This document shows, in pieces, positions 8,861 to 20,395 of a stretch of DNA of 64,000 bases. The notes below the pieces were generated by a model that did not search any database, was not told the origin of the DNA, and worked only from the letters and a program-made list of their open reading frames with translations. Position 1 is the first letter of the stretch. Each line of letters opens with the position of its first letter. Both the position numbers and the translations under genes were made by a program. The DNA is from Chryseobacterium sp. (GTDB taxonomy: Bacteria; Bacteroidota; Bacteroidia; Flavobacteriales; Weeksellaceae), in the NCBI RefSeq assembly GCF_029240215.1, contig NZ_JARBTK010000003.1:124001-188000 (forward strand). Reading direction: 5' to 3'.

Positions 8861-9955
8861 ATGATCTATTTAATCATCATTATAGCACTTATCGTTGTCT
8901 TAACGTTTATCGTATTATCCCAACAGGTTTTCGGAACAAAACCAAAGGGGAAACGTCTTGAAAGAATGCTCAAGTCTGAACATTACAGAAATAAACAGTT
9001 TCAGAATCTCAGTTATACACCCTCTTTAGCAGAGGGTTACAGTATGCCGAAAGTGATGTACGATTTCTTTTTTAAAAAGAAAGATCCTTTTTTAAAACCT
9101 CACCACAACGTTCCCGCAATTCATACCGATTTGAAAAATCTTCCAAAAGACGAGGATGTTTTTATCTGGATGGGACATTCTTCTTATTATATACAAAGCG
9201 ACGGAGTTTCTTTTTTGATTGATCCTGTTTTGAGCAGCTACGGCTCGCCGTTTAAATTTTTTAATAAAGCTTTTGCAGGTGCAGATCTTTTTAAGCCTGA
9301 AGATATCCCGAATGTTGATTATCTGGTGATTACGCATGATCATTACGATCACTTAGATTACCCGACTGTGAAGGCTATTCGCTCAAAAGTTGAAAAGGTA
9401 ATCATGCCTTTAGGAGTCGGAGCGCATTTTGAAAGATGGGGTTACCACGAAAATCAGCTTTTGGAAGAAGAGTGGGGTGCTGTGGTTGAACTTAAAAACG
9501 ATATTAAGATCACTTTTACTCCAGCAAGACATTTCTCGGGAAGAAAACTGCACAGAAACAATACACTCTGGACATCTTATGTTTTGGAAACTGCAACCAA
9601 GAAACTGTTTTTAGGAGGTGATAGTGGTTACGACACACATTTTAAAATGATTGGTGAAAAATACGGACCTTTCGATTATGCCATTATGGAAAACGGACAG
9701 TACAATGCAGCCTGGAAATATATTCACTCCTTGCCGGAAGATGTGATTCAGGCGAGTTTAGATATTAAAGCGAAGAATATCATTCCTGTTCATTCAGGGA
9801 AATTTGCACTTGCTCTTCACCCGTGGAATGAGCCGCTACAGAAAGTGACGACTTTAGGGCAAGAAAAAAATATGAATATTCTCACTCCAAAAATCGGTGA
9901 GGTTTTAGATTTAAATAAAAATGATTACCAATTTTCGGTATGGTGGCAAGATTGA
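8861..9955 (+). CDS. metallo-beta-lactamase-fold hydrolase (UlaG / NAPE-PLD-like)
   Basis: 364 residues. An N-terminal hydrophobic helix (about 1-22) anchors or exports the protein. The body has WMGHSSYYIQSDGVSFLIDPVL, then the zinc motif THDHYDHLDY, a later HFSG histidine, GGDSGY with the bridging aspartate, and a final histidine in IPVHSGKFALALHPW. The WxGHSS...DPV pattern is characteristic of the lactonase/phospholipase-D-like branch that includes UlaG and NAPE-PLD. Expected reaction: hydrolysis of a phosphodiester or lactone, substrate unknown. A TACATTTG element at 8832-8839 fits the Bacteroidota -7 box. The convergent acetyltransferase gene ends 1 nt after its stop. Confidence 0.85.
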   Translation: MIYLIIIIALIVVLTFIVLSQQVFGTKPKGKRLERMLKSEHYRNKQFQNLSYTPSLAEGYSMPKVMYDFFFKKKDPFLKPHHNVPAIHTDLKNLPKDEDVFIWMGHSSYYIQSDGVSFLIDPVLSSYGSPFKFFNKAFAGADLFKPEDIPNVDYLVITHDHYDHLDYPTVKAIRSKVEKVIMPLGVGAHFERWGYHENQLLEEEWGAVVELKNDIKITFTPARHFSGRKLHRNNTLWTSYVLETATKKLFLGGDSGYDTHFKMIGEKYGPFDYAIMENGQYNAAWKYIHSLPEDVIQASLDIKAKNIIPVHSGKFALALHPWNEPLQKVTTLGQEKNMNILTPKIGEVLDLNKNDYQFSVWWQD

Positions 9956-9956
9956 T

Positions 9957-10244
9957 TTATTCGTGCCAGATTCCTTTATATCTTTTCGGATGATTTTCAA
10001 GTTGTTGTCTCACAAAGTCACATTCGGGATCGATCATCAGATCTTTTTCTTCTGCAAAACGTACCAATTCGTCTAAAAGCATTTTGGCATATCCGTGACC
10101 TTCAAGATTTTCATCGATCTTGGTGTAATAAACATTCATCAACCTACCGTCAACCGCTATCGACATATAGCCGACTTTTTGATCATCTATCAAGAGTTGT
10201 AGCTCATCCTGATATGGAGTGATCTTAAATTTTATATTTCCCAT
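9957..10244 (-). CDS. small GNAT N-acetyltransferase-like protein (YjdJ type)
   Basis: 95 residues, the size of the short Gcn5-like (YjdJ) family rather than a full GNAT. Motifs: LLIDDQKVGYMSI, then NVYYTKIDENLEGHGYAKMLLDELVRFAEEKDLMIDPECDFVRQQL split over the fold, with the acetyl-CoA loop LEGHGYA and the C-terminal C-x-F-V near residues 75-77 that this family keeps. Proteins of this type are small stand-alone acetyltransferases of unknown substrate. The gene faces the metallo-hydrolase gene tail to tail with a 1-nt gap. Confidence 0.85.
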   Translation of the reverse strand: MGNIKFKITPYQDELQLLIDDQKVGYMSIAVDGRLMNVYYTKIDENLEGHGYAKMLLDELVRFAEEKDLMIDPECDFVRQQLENHPKRYKGIWHE

Positions 10245-10533
10245 GATTCTGATTTTTGAATAAAAACTCTTTCTTAAAATTACAAATTAAAATAATAGTT
10301 TGAGATCTTTTTTAAACAATCTTAACCTAATTTATATTTATTTAAAATTGAAATAGAGTTAAAAGCTGTTTTTAAAATATTTTATAGAATTTAAAAATGA
10401 TAACATTACCCTTTATTTATTGTTAATTATTCAAAATAAATAATCATTATTTATGTTTTAATAAATTTTTGTGAGTGGTTTATTTTGTTTGGCATTTATA
10501 TTGAGAGTATTCCTATAGATAAAATTATCAGAA

Positions 10534-10962
10534 ATGAAAAAAATATTAATCACAGCATTATTGATCGGAACTTTTAGTTTAGGATATGCGCAGTCAGATT
10601 ACTACAACGATTACAGAAGAAGTGTAACAGACGTTAATTGGCAGACTGTTGTTGCTGATTTGTTACTTTCTAATACACAGGCAAACCAATTATACTCGCT
10701 TAACGATCAATATACAGATTATAATGGCTGGAACAGAGTTTATGCAAATAATCCGGATAGATGGAGAACAGACCGGTATTCTGAAATCGAAAGAATTCTG
10801 GGAAGAGATAAGTATGCAAAATTTAAAAATAAATATTACAAAGGACAAAATCCGGTAGCTGTTTACAATCGAAATAAAAATAACGACAAAAGATACAAGC
10901 ACATGGATAAAAAAGCGAAAGTTTATCAATCTAACAAAGGTAAAGCTCATAAAAACAAGTAA
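10534..10962 (+). CDS. small exported protein of unknown function
   Basis: 142 residues. It has a clear signal peptide (MKKILITALLIGTFSLGYAQ, cleavage after Ala or Gln about residue 19-20), a mid region rich in Tyr, Asn and Asp, and a very basic tail (NRNKNNDKRYKHMDKKAKVYQ...). The RILGRDKYAKFKNKYY segment is reminiscent of small periplasmic Bacteroidota proteins with helical LTxxQ repeats, but I do not recognise the family. It is monocistronic, with an AT-rich leader and its own terminator. Confidence 0.65.
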   Translation: MKKILITALLIGTFSLGYAQSDYYNDYRRSVTDVNWQTVVADLLLSNTQANQLYSLNDQYTDYNGWNRVYANNPDRWRTDRYSEIERILGRDKYAKFKNKYYKGQNPVAVYNRNKNNDKRYKHMDKKAKVYQSNKGKAHKNK

Positions 10963-10995
10963 ACTAATTATCAATTATAAATATTTTCAAAAAGG

Positions 10996-11028
10996 AAATG
11001 ACTGTTCGTAAGTTCAGTCATTTTTTGT
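10996..11028 (+). terminator. terminator after small exported protein
   Basis: Arms AAATGACTG and CAGTCATTT around TTCGTAAGTT, followed by TTTTGTTTTTTT. Confidence 0.85.
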
Positions 11029-11098
11029 TTTTTTATGTTAAGTTATCAGTCTAACTTTGCAGCGACCAATTTCAAATAGAATTTAAAGGCAGATAAAA

Positions 11099-12289
11099 AT
11101 GAAAACGCTCAAAGAAAAAAATAAATTCATTGCTACTATATTGGCTTTTGCAGTCATTCCGATGTCTGGTTTGGCAACAGATATTTATTTGCCGTCGATG
11201 CCAAGTATGGCAACAGAACTCCATCAGCCGGAAAGCAGTATTCAGCTCACACTTTCTATATTTCTGATTAGTTACGGGCTTACCCAGTTTTTTGCAGGAA
11301 GTGTTGTCGATTCATTTGGAAGATTTAGGGTTTCTGCAATTTCTTTGGCTTTATTTGTTGTAAGTTTTTTAATTACAGCGTTAACGAAGGATATTCTGGT
11401 AATTTATGCAATGCGTGTTTTGCAGGGAATTTTATCAGGATTTGCAGTGGTTTCCAAACGTGCTTTTTTTGTGGATGTTTATGAAGGAGAACAACGAAAA
11501 CATTACCTGAGCATCATGACAATTGTCTGGTCAGTCGGTCCTATTATCGCTCCGTTTATCGGCGGTTATTTGCAGAAATTATTCGGATGGCAGTCTAATT
11601 TCTATGTTTTGGCAGGATATAGTTTGATTCTGCTGATTTCAGAGTTAATGTTTTCCGGTGAAACTTTAAAGATCAAAAAGCCATTTTATTTCGATTATGT
11701 ACTCAAAGAATATGATCTCATGTTCAGAACCAAAGATTTTTTCTACGGAATGCTAATGTGCGGAGTGAGTTATGCAATGGTCATTTTCTTTAATCTTTGC
11801 GGAGCTTTTATTATTGAACATAAAATGGGATATTCAGAAGTTGTTGCAGGGTACGTTTCTCTCATTCTTGGTTTTGCCTGGATGACAGGAGGATTTCTTG
11901 GTAAGGCTTTAATCAGAAAAGCATTCCTGCCAAAAATACGTTATGCCAATTTTGTACAGATTTTTTTGATTGTTTTAATGATTTTCTGTTCCTATTTTCT
12001 GAATACTATTTACAGTCTGGTCGCATTTGCATTCGTGATTCATGTGACGGCAGGATTTATTTTTAATAATTATTTTGCGTACTGCATCGGGAGATTTCCA
12101 AATTCTGCAGGTATTGCAGGAGGTTTAACGGGAGGTGTTGCATTTATCATCACGTCAGCCATCAGCTATGGAATTGTAGCTATGATAAAACCCGAAATTC
12201 AGCTTGACGTTGCAGAAGGATATTTTGTGTTGGGAATTTTGGGATTGATTATTTTGAGTATTACTAAATTAAGGAAAGCTCATGTTTGA
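11099..12289 (+). CDS. MFS multidrug exporter (Bcr/CflA type)
   Basis: 396 residues with about twelve membrane helices. The start LATDIYLPSMPSMATEL and the following SIQLTLSIFLISYGLTQFFAGSVVDSFGR (split motif A region) are typical of the drug:H+ antiporter group Bcr/CflA, whose members export drugs such as bicyclomycin, chloramphenicol or sulfonamides, and small metabolites such as cysteine. The substrate here cannot be told. An AAAGG sequence and a TAACTTTG box at 11052-11059 lie before the ATG, and the gene appears to be transcribed alone. Confidence 0.85.
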   Translation: MKTLKEKNKFIATILAFAVIPMSGLATDIYLPSMPSMATELHQPESSIQLTLSIFLISYGLTQFFAGSVVDSFGRFRVSAISLALFVVSFLITALTKDILVIYAMRVLQGILSGFAVVSKRAFFVDVYEGEQRKHYLSIMTIVWSVGPIIAPFIGGYLQKLFGWQSNFYVLAGYSLILLISELMFSGETLKIKKPFYFDYVLKEYDLMFRTKDFFYGMLMCGVSYAMVIFFNLCGAFIIEHKMGYSEVVAGYVSLILGFAWMTGGFLGKALIRKAFLPKIRYANFVQIFLIVLMIFCSYFLNTIYSLVAFAFVIHVTAGFIFNNYFAYCIGRFPNSAGIAGGLTGGVAFIITSAISYGIVAMIKPEIQLDVAEGYFVLGILGLIILSITKLRKAHV

Positions 12290-12360
12290 TTGTAAATTGA
12301 GAATAATTCTATTTGAATAAATATAAACACGAATAATTAGTGTTTAAAAGTCAAAAACAA

Positions 12361-12386
12361 AAAAGCTCCTTAAAAAAGGAGCTTTC
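12361..12386 (-). terminator. terminator after isocitrate dehydrogenase
   Basis: Arms AAAGCTCCTT and AAGGAGCTTT with an A-rich loop; on the minus strand it ends in a T-rich run. It lies 20 nt past the stop codon. Confidence 0.85.
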
Positions 12387-12406
12387 AATTTATATTAATC
12401 CGAAAA

Positions 12407-14677
<2,271 letters not shown>

Positions 14678-14765
14678 TTAATTTTTTTAGATTAAACCTA
14701 AATAAGATTTTCCACTTTAAGAATTATTTAACCTTTATTTCACATCAAACAGTGGGAAATTTCAA

Positions 14766-14773
14766 TAAATTTG
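14766..14773 (+). promoter_or_regulatory. candidate -7 box of tpx
   Basis: TAAATTTG matches the Bacteroidota TAnnTTTG box and lies 26 nt before the ATG of the cytoplasmic tpx gene. No good -33 TTTG was found at normal spacing, so support is partial. Confidence 0.4.
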
Positions 14774-14798
14774 ATAAACTTAAAAAAAAAAATAAATT

Positions 14799-15296
14799 AT
14801 GTCAAATATTACATTGAAAGGAAACGAAGTACATACGCTTGGAAAACTTCCGGAAGTAGGATTTACAGTAAAAGAATTTGCATTGGTAGATTCAGGCTTA
14901 AATGTAAAAACTTTGGAAAGCTATGAAGGAAAGAAGAAAGTTTTTAATATTTTCCCTAGTATTGATACCCCAACGTGTGCATCCTCTGCAAGAAAATTTA
15001 ATGAAGAAGCAAATAATTTAGAAAATACTGTAGTAATCAATGTTTCTAAAGATTTACCATTTGCTTTAAACAGATTTTGTGCTGCTGAAGGTTTGAATAA
15101 TGTGGAAACACTTTCAGATTTCAGAGGAACTTTCGGTGACGATTATGAAGTAACAATTACAGATTCTCCGATGAAAGGTCTCTTGAGCCGTGCCGTAATC
15201 GTGACTGACGAAAACAATAAAGTCGTTTACACAGAACAGGTTTCTGAGATTGCAAACGAACCAAATTATGAGGCGGCTTTAGACGCTTTGAAATAA
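14799..15296 (+). CDS. tpx: thiol peroxidase, cytoplasmic
   Basis: 165 residues, the standard Tpx length, with no signal peptide. Peroxidatic Cys60 lies in the canonical FPSIDTPTCASS and resolving Cys94 in RFCAAEG. The MKGLLSRAVIV segment matches the C-terminal family motif. It reduces peroxides, with thioredoxin as the usual electron donor. It is the paralogue of the exported protein at 412-984, sharing the same core motifs. It is divergently transcribed from isocitrate dehydrogenase and ends in its own hairpin terminator. Confidence 0.96.
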   Translation: MSNITLKGNEVHTLGKLPEVGFTVKEFALVDSGLNVKTLESYEGKKKVFNIFPSIDTPTCASSARKFNEEANNLENTVVINVSKDLPFALNRFCAAEGLNNVETLSDFRGTFGDDYEVTITDSPMKGLLSRAVIVTDENNKVVYTEQVSEIANEPNYEAALDALK

Positions 15297-15321
15297 TAAA
15301 AAAGTATTTCTCACCAATTTG

Positions 15322-15356
15322 AATCATTCTGTTAGTTTAATAGAATGATTTTTTTA
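15322..15356 (+). terminator. terminator after cytoplasmic tpx
   Basis: Arms AATCATTCT and AGAATGATT followed by TTTTTTATTTTT. The T run also contains TATTTTTG (15355-15362), a possible -7 box for the next gene. Confidence 0.8.
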
Positions 15357-15387
15357 TTTTTGTGAATAAACGATATAACCACCCTAA

Positions 15388-17712
15388 TTGAAAAATAAAA
15401 CTACATCTTTTATTATAATCTGTTTTCTTTTTTACGGGAATACAGTTTTTAGAGCGCAGGAATCTGTCGAGATTTTAGAACTGAAAAAGAAATTATCTTT
15501 CGCGAAAACTGACGACGAAAAAATTGAAGGTAACAAAAAACTTTTCAGTACCTATTTTCTTGCAAAAAATATTGATAGTGCTCTAGTTTATGCAAAAAAT
15601 ATAATTCCTATTGGGAAAAAAAAGAAGGATACAAACAAACAAGGCGAAACGCATTTGGTTGTTGCCGAATTGTACTTAGCTAAAGCAGATTTCAATTCGT
15701 TCAATTTTCATTTGAAAAAAGGTGAACAATTCTTAGAAAATTCTACTGATTATAATAGCAAAGCAATGTTGAATCATATGCTTGCTATATCAAATGTTTA
15801 TAAAAAGAATAATGATGAAGCTTCAAAATATTTTCAAAAGAATATTAAATATTATAAAGAGGGAAAAGATATCAGTAAGCATTTTGTGATGTTTGCTTAT
15901 CAGGGTTTGTTTTCTAATAGTTACACACAAAGTAAATTTAGTGACACTTATGAAGCAGCAAATACATACGTTAGTTTTGTAAAAAAGAATTATCCAGATA
16001 AACTTAATCAAGCATATTTAGTCTTAGGAAGCTTTTATATAGGCACCAAAAATCACGATAAAGCTATTGATTCTTTTAAAAAAAGTATAGAATTTACCGA
16101 CAAAAAAGACAAGGAGCAGATTAATGGTACTTATAGCTTATTAGCATTATGTTATGAAGATAAAAAAGAATTAGATTCTGCTAAATATTATTTAGATAAG
16201 TCTTATGATTATTTTAAAGACAGCAATTCGCCTAGTTTAGCAACTATATATTATGGTTATGCGTTGTTGAATAAACATGACAAAAACTATACGCTTGCAG
16301 AAAATTATATACATAAAGCACTAAATCTAATTCCTGCACAAGATATTGCATCTACTAAATTTACCTATCAGTCGGTTTTGCACGATATTCAGGTTACAAA
16401 ATTGCTTTCAGAGAACAATAAATCTTCAAATAAGGAAGAGCTTGAAACTTTGTTAAAAGATTTAAATTCCGAATCTGAATATATAAGAAATACGAACACT
16501 TTTATTGTTCCTCAACTTGTTATTCAAAACAATCAAAATTTATCTAAAGTGCATGAAAAGTTGGGCAATTATGAACAAGCCCTATTTTATCATAAAAAGT
16601 ATATCGAAGAAAATGAGAAAATATATGGCTTAGAGAAAATGAAACAGCTCTCAAATCTTCAATCCGAAACCGAGCTCAAGAGTGAAAGAATCCGAATAAA
16701 ATTAGAAGAAGAAACCAAAAGAATTCAGCTTCAGAAAGAAATAGAGTTAAAAGCACTCCGTTTTGAATTTGAAAAAAAACAAGCAGCCGCCAAAACTGAT
16801 GAAGAACGAAAAAGACTAGCACTTGAGGAAGATTTAAAACGAAAAGAAATTCAGATTAAATTCGATGAAGAGCAAAGAGCGGTTGCTTTAAAATATAATC
16901 AGGAAAAAAATATCGCAAAAATCAATCAGGAGAAAAAAGATGCTATTGCAAAAGCAGATCTTGAAAGTTCTAAAAATCAGAAAAATATGTGGGCAGTAGG
17001 AGCTGGTTTATCGCTTTTATTGCTTGGGTTTGCCGGTTTTTCATATAATCAAAAACGGAAAGACAATAAAAAAATAGCCGAGGAAAAACTGAAATCTGAT
17101 CAACTTTTATTAAATATTCTTCCTCATGAAGTGGCTGAAGAGCTCAAAGAAAAAGGAAAAACAAATGCAAAACATTTCGATGAAGTTTCTGTATTGTTTA
17201 CAGATTTTGTCAATTTTACAGCAAATTCCGAAAGAATCGGTGTTCAGGAAGTTCTCAATGAACTTAATATCTGTTTTACAGAATTCGACAGCATCATGGA
17301 GAAATATGGTTTGGAAAAGATAAAAACTATTGGTGACGCATATTTGGCGGTAAGTGGTTTGCCGCTTTCTAATGGTCAACACGCAAAAAATGCGGTAGAT
17401 GCAAGTCTGGAAATTCTATCTTATATTCAACATCGCAAACAGGAAAACCCAAATGCTTTGGATATCAGAATCGGAATCCACTCAGGACCTGTGATTGCCG
17501 GAATTGTGGGTGTAAAAAAATTCGCCTATGATATTTGGGGAGACACGGTAAATACAGCGGCGAGAATGGAGCAGAACAGCATACCGGGAAGGGTAAATAT
17601 TTCCGAAGCAACCTATCAATTAATAAAAGAAGATTTTACCTTTGACTATCGCGGAAAGATCGAGACCAAGGGTAAAGGCGCAATGGAGATGTATTTTGTT
17701 AATCAAATTTAA
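15388..17712 (+). CDS. TPR-sensor membrane adenylate cyclase (class III)
   Basis: 774 residues starting at a TTG; an in-frame stop lies directly upstream and the signal peptide (MKNKTTSFIIICFLFYGNTV...) follows at once, which fixes this start. Order: signal peptide; TPR repeats to about residue 410; long charged coiled coil (about 420-530); one membrane helix (about 534-553); class III cyclase domain. Metal-binding aspartates are Asp606 (LFTDFVNFT) and Asp650 (TIGDAYLAVSGLP). Lys in EKIKTIGDA and Asp in DIWGDTVNTAARME are the residues that favour ATP over GTP, so cAMP is the likely product. A second cyclase gene starts 10 nt downstream. Confidence 0.88.
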   Translation: MKNKTTSFIIICFLFYGNTVFRAQESVEILELKKKLSFAKTDDEKIEGNKKLFSTYFLAKNIDSALVYAKNIIPIGKKKKDTNKQGETHLVVAELYLAKADFNSFNFHLKKGEQFLENSTDYNSKAMLNHMLAISNVYKKNNDEASKYFQKNIKYYKEGKDISKHFVMFAYQGLFSNSYTQSKFSDTYEAANTYVSFVKKNYPDKLNQAYLVLGSFYIGTKNHDKAIDSFKKSIEFTDKKDKEQINGTYSLLALCYEDKKELDSAKYYLDKSYDYFKDSNSPSLATIYYGYALLNKHDKNYTLAENYIHKALNLIPAQDIASTKFTYQSVLHDIQVTKLLSENNKSSNKEELETLLKDLNSESEYIRNTNTFIVPQLVIQNNQNLSKVHEKLGNYEQALFYHKKYIEENEKIYGLEKMKQLSNLQSETELKSERIRIKLEEETKRIQLQKEIELKALRFEFEKKQAAAKTDEERKRLALEEDLKRKEIQIKFDEEQRAVALKYNQEKNIAKINQEKKDAIAKADLESSKNQKNMWAVGAGLSLLLLGFAGFSYNQKRKDNKKIAEEKLKSDQLLLNILPHEVAEELKEKGKTNAKHFDEVSVLFTDFVNFTANSERIGVQEVLNELNICFTEFDSIMEKYGLEKIKTIGDAYLAVSGLPLSNGQHAKNAVDASLEILSYIQHRKQENPNALDIRIGIHSGPVIAGIVGVKKFAYDIWGDTVNTAARMEQNSIPGRVNISEATYQLIKEDFTFDYRGKIETKGKGAMEMYFVNQI

Positions 17713-17722
17713 TTTTATCAGT

Positions 17723-19774
17723 GTGAAAAAAAATCTACTCTTTAAATTTCTATTTTTTGCATTCGTTGTGTTGCAAACATTTTCTTTTGCTCAAAATTCT
17801 CTTGAGAAACCGAGAGTTTTTACGGATAAAGAAATTAAAAATGGTGCGTCAATCAATGAAGCCAGTAAATTTTTCGCGGGCGATGATCCTGCTTTTGCTT
17901 CACCACGATTCGATGATTCTTCATGGAAACATGTCAATTTTAATTCTAAAAAAGTTTATTCATGGAATCCTATGAAATTAAATTCTAAAAAAGGTTCTAA
18001 AAATGATCAGATTTATTGGGTTCGTTACTATTTTAAAATAGATTCTGCATCTGTGAATGAGCCTTTGAGTTTTGATGTCAATCAGCTTGGTGCTTCAGAA
18101 CTTTATTTGAACGGAAAAAAGATCGAAAGCATTGGTAAAATTGGAAACGAAAAATCAAAAGAATTTAGGATAAAAAACAGGATTCCCGAGATATTTACTT
18201 TAGATAATACTGAAGTGAATGTTTTAGCCATAAGGTTTTTACCAATTGTCGGGGCGAAAAAAAAGACTATCAATCTGAGTCCTGTTGCAATCAGTATAGA
18301 ACTTGTTTCTGCAAATAAGTTTATCAGAGCTAAAGCTGAAATGGTGCAGTATTTCAATTTTTACACCATGTTGATTTGCGGAATATTTGGTGCATTAGGA
18401 TTTATTCATCTATTGCTGTTTATTTTTTATAGAAAAGCGGTTTATAATCTGTATTTCTCTACTTATAATTTTTCGATTTCTTTGATGAGTTATATCGTCT
18501 TGCTCCTCTCCGAAATGACTGATCCTTTACTTCTTGATTCTTATACTTTTCTTTCATTTCTTTCGGTAATGTTATTCGGTACTTCACTTACAGGTTTCGT
18601 CAATACATTATTTGGCAGAACTAAAAAAAGACTGAAAATCATGTTGATTATTTCGGCAGCAATTTTTATTCTTTATTATTTCAGTGCTGCTTCTGCGGCT
18701 AGCTTAGCATTTTTTTACCTTTCTTTCGTGGCTTTTGAATCTTTTTATTTAATAGTCAGAGCGATGATCAGAAGAGAAAAATCAGCTTTTATTGTTGGGG
18801 GAGGGGTTTTGGTATTCTTTCTTTTTATTGTTATGGTCATCATTTTTATGTTTTTAAATAAATTGAATACCATTGATATAAGCGAAACAATGGGAGATGA
18901 TTTTATAGGATATGTGTTGATCTTTATTTTCATCAGTTTTCCTATTTCAATCTCTGCTTATCTGGGTTGGCAATTTGCCTCAACCAATTTAAGTTTAGTA
19001 AAACAACTCGATGAAGTAAACCGATTATCAGATGTAAATCTTAAACAGGAACAAGAAAAACAGCAAATTCTTCAGGATCAAAATGATTTGCTTGAAAAGC
19101 AGGTTGATGAACGAACCTTTGAATTACAGAAAGAAAAACAAAAAACAGAAAACTTACTTCTAAATATTCTTCCGCACGAAGTTGCCGAAGAACTCAAGGA
19201 AAACGGAAGCTCTGAAGCCAAATATTATGATGAGGTGACTGTTTTATTTACCGATTTTGTTAATTTTACCCAGAATTCAGAGAAAATGGGTGCCGAAAAA
19301 ATGCTGGTTGAACTGAACGAATGTTTTACGGCTTTTGATATGATCATGGAGAAACATGGCTTAGAAAAGATAAAAACCATTGGTGATGCGTATTTGGCAG
19401 TTTGTGGTTTACCTATCAAAAATGAATGTCATGCTTACAAAACGGTTTTAGTAGCTTTGGATATTATTAATTTTATTGAAGAGAGGAAAAAGACTAATCC
19501 TGATGTTTTAGATATTAGAATCGGGATCAATTCGGGTTCTTTGATTGCAGGAATTGTCGGTGTTAAAAAATTCGCTTACGATATTTGGGGAGACACAGTA
19601 AACACCGCGGCAAGAATGGAACAAAACAGTGAAAAAGGAAAAATAAATATTTCTGAATCAACATATCAGTTGGTGAAAGATAAAATAGTTTGCGAATACA
19701 GAGGTAAAATTCATACGAAAGGAAAAGGCGAGATGGATATGTATTTTGCATTTGAAACTAAAAAAGACTTATAA
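17723..19774 (+). CDS. 7TM-sensor adenylate cyclase (class III), second of tandem pair
   Basis: 683 residues if started at GTG 17723, 10 nt after the preceding stop and immediately before a signal peptide (VKKNLLFKFLFFAFVVLQTF). A longer ATG frame would run back through the upstream gene and would bury the signal peptide. Order: signal peptide; periplasmic beta-rich sensor (to about 215) with a DDSSW...WVRYYF motif seen in galactose-binding-like sensor domains; about seven membrane helices (210-430); coiled coil; cyclase domain. Catalytic Asp511 and Asp555, EKIKTIGDAYLA and DIWGDTVNTAARME closely match the upstream cyclase. The layout is that of 7TM-DISM receptors carrying a cyclase output. 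Confidence 0.86.
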   Translation: MKKNLLFKFLFFAFVVLQTFSFAQNSLEKPRVFTDKEIKNGASINEASKFFAGDDPAFASPRFDDSSWKHVNFNSKKVYSWNPMKLNSKKGSKNDQIYWVRYYFKIDSASVNEPLSFDVNQLGASELYLNGKKIESIGKIGNEKSKEFRIKNRIPEIFTLDNTEVNVLAIRFLPIVGAKKKTINLSPVAISIELVSANKFIRAKAEMVQYFNFYTMLICGIFGALGFIHLLLFIFYRKAVYNLYFSTYNFSISLMSYIVLLLSEMTDPLLLDSYTFLSFLSVMLFGTSLTGFVNTLFGRTKKRLKIMLIISAAIFILYYFSAASAASLAFFYLSFVAFESFYLIVRAMIRREKSAFIVGGGVLVFFLFIVMVIIFMFLNKLNTIDISETMGDDFIGYVLIFIFISFPISISAYLGWQFASTNLSLVKQLDEVNRLSDVNLKQEQEKQQILQDQNDLLEKQVDERTFELQKEKQKTENLLLNILPHEVAEELKENGSSEAKYYDEVTVLFTDFVNFTQNSEKMGAEKMLVELNECFTAFDMIMEKHGLEKIKTIGDAYLAVCGLPIKNECHAYKTVLVALDIINFIEERKKTNPDVLDIRIGINSGSLIAGIVGVKKFAYDIWGDTVNTAARMEQNSEKGKINISESTYQLVKDKIVCEYRGKIHTKGKGEMDMYFAFETKKDL

Positions 19775-19802
19775 AAAAATAACCCATTCTTTATTTTTAA
19801 AT

Positions 19803-20387
19803 ATGGAATACGAAAAAATAAAAAAGCACATTTTAAATCTGCTTAAGGAAAAACTTCCTGAGCATTTATCTTATCATAGTGTAAACCACATTAAAGACGT
19901 TATAGAATCTGTAGAGCAGATTGCTGTTTCTGAAAACGTGAACGATGAAGATCTGGTATTACTAAAGACCGCAGCATTATTTCATGATACCGGATTTTTG
20001 TATGGCTCAAAAAATCACGAAGAAAAATCTTGTGAGATCGCACAGCAATATCTGCCTGATTATGAATATTCTCAATCTCAGATTGATAAAATAAACGGGA
20101 TGATCATGGCGACAAAAATTCCGCAGACTCCGAATAATAATTTAGAAGAAATCCTTGCCGATGCCGATCTGGATTATCTTGGAAGAGATGATTTTTTTGT
20201 CATCGGAGATAAATTGTTTGAAGAACTTTCAATGTTTGGAATCGTCAATTCAGAACAGGACTGGAATCTTCTTCAGGAAAAATTTCTTGAAAGTCATCAT
20301 TATTTTACCAAAACTGCGATCGACAACAGAAAACAGAAAAAGCAGGCAAATCTTGATATCATCAAATCAAAACTAAAAAACTACTGA
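19803..20387 (+). CDS. HD-domain phosphohydrolase
   Basis: 194 residues from ATG 19803 (MEYEKIKKHI); a frame open further upstream overlaps the cyclase gene and is not needed. HD-superfamily landmarks: HSVNHIKDVI (first His), LKTAALFHDTGFL (the HD pair), NHEEKSCEIAQQYLP, and DADLDYLGRDDF (C-terminal Asp). Such proteins hydrolyse phosphoester bonds in nucleotides, including cyclic ones; the substrate is not determined by these motifs. It starts 28 nt after the second adenylate cyclase on the same strand, so cyclic-nucleotide turnover is a reasonable guess but only a guess. Confidence 0.8.
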   Translation: MEYEKIKKHILNLLKEKLPEHLSYHSVNHIKDVIESVEQIAVSENVNDEDLVLLKTAALFHDTGFLYGSKNHEEKSCEIAQQYLPDYEYSQSQIDKINGMIMATKIPQTPNNNLEEILADADLDYLGRDDFFVIGDKLFEELSMFGIVNSEQDWNLLQEKFLESHHYFTKTAIDNRKQKKQANLDIIKSKLKNY

Positions 20388-20395
20388 TCATTATT

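Noticed and set aside
17642..17722. N-terminal extension of the second adenylate cyclase
   Set aside because: The extension overlaps the upstream coding region and would place the signal peptide internally; GTG 17723 fits better.
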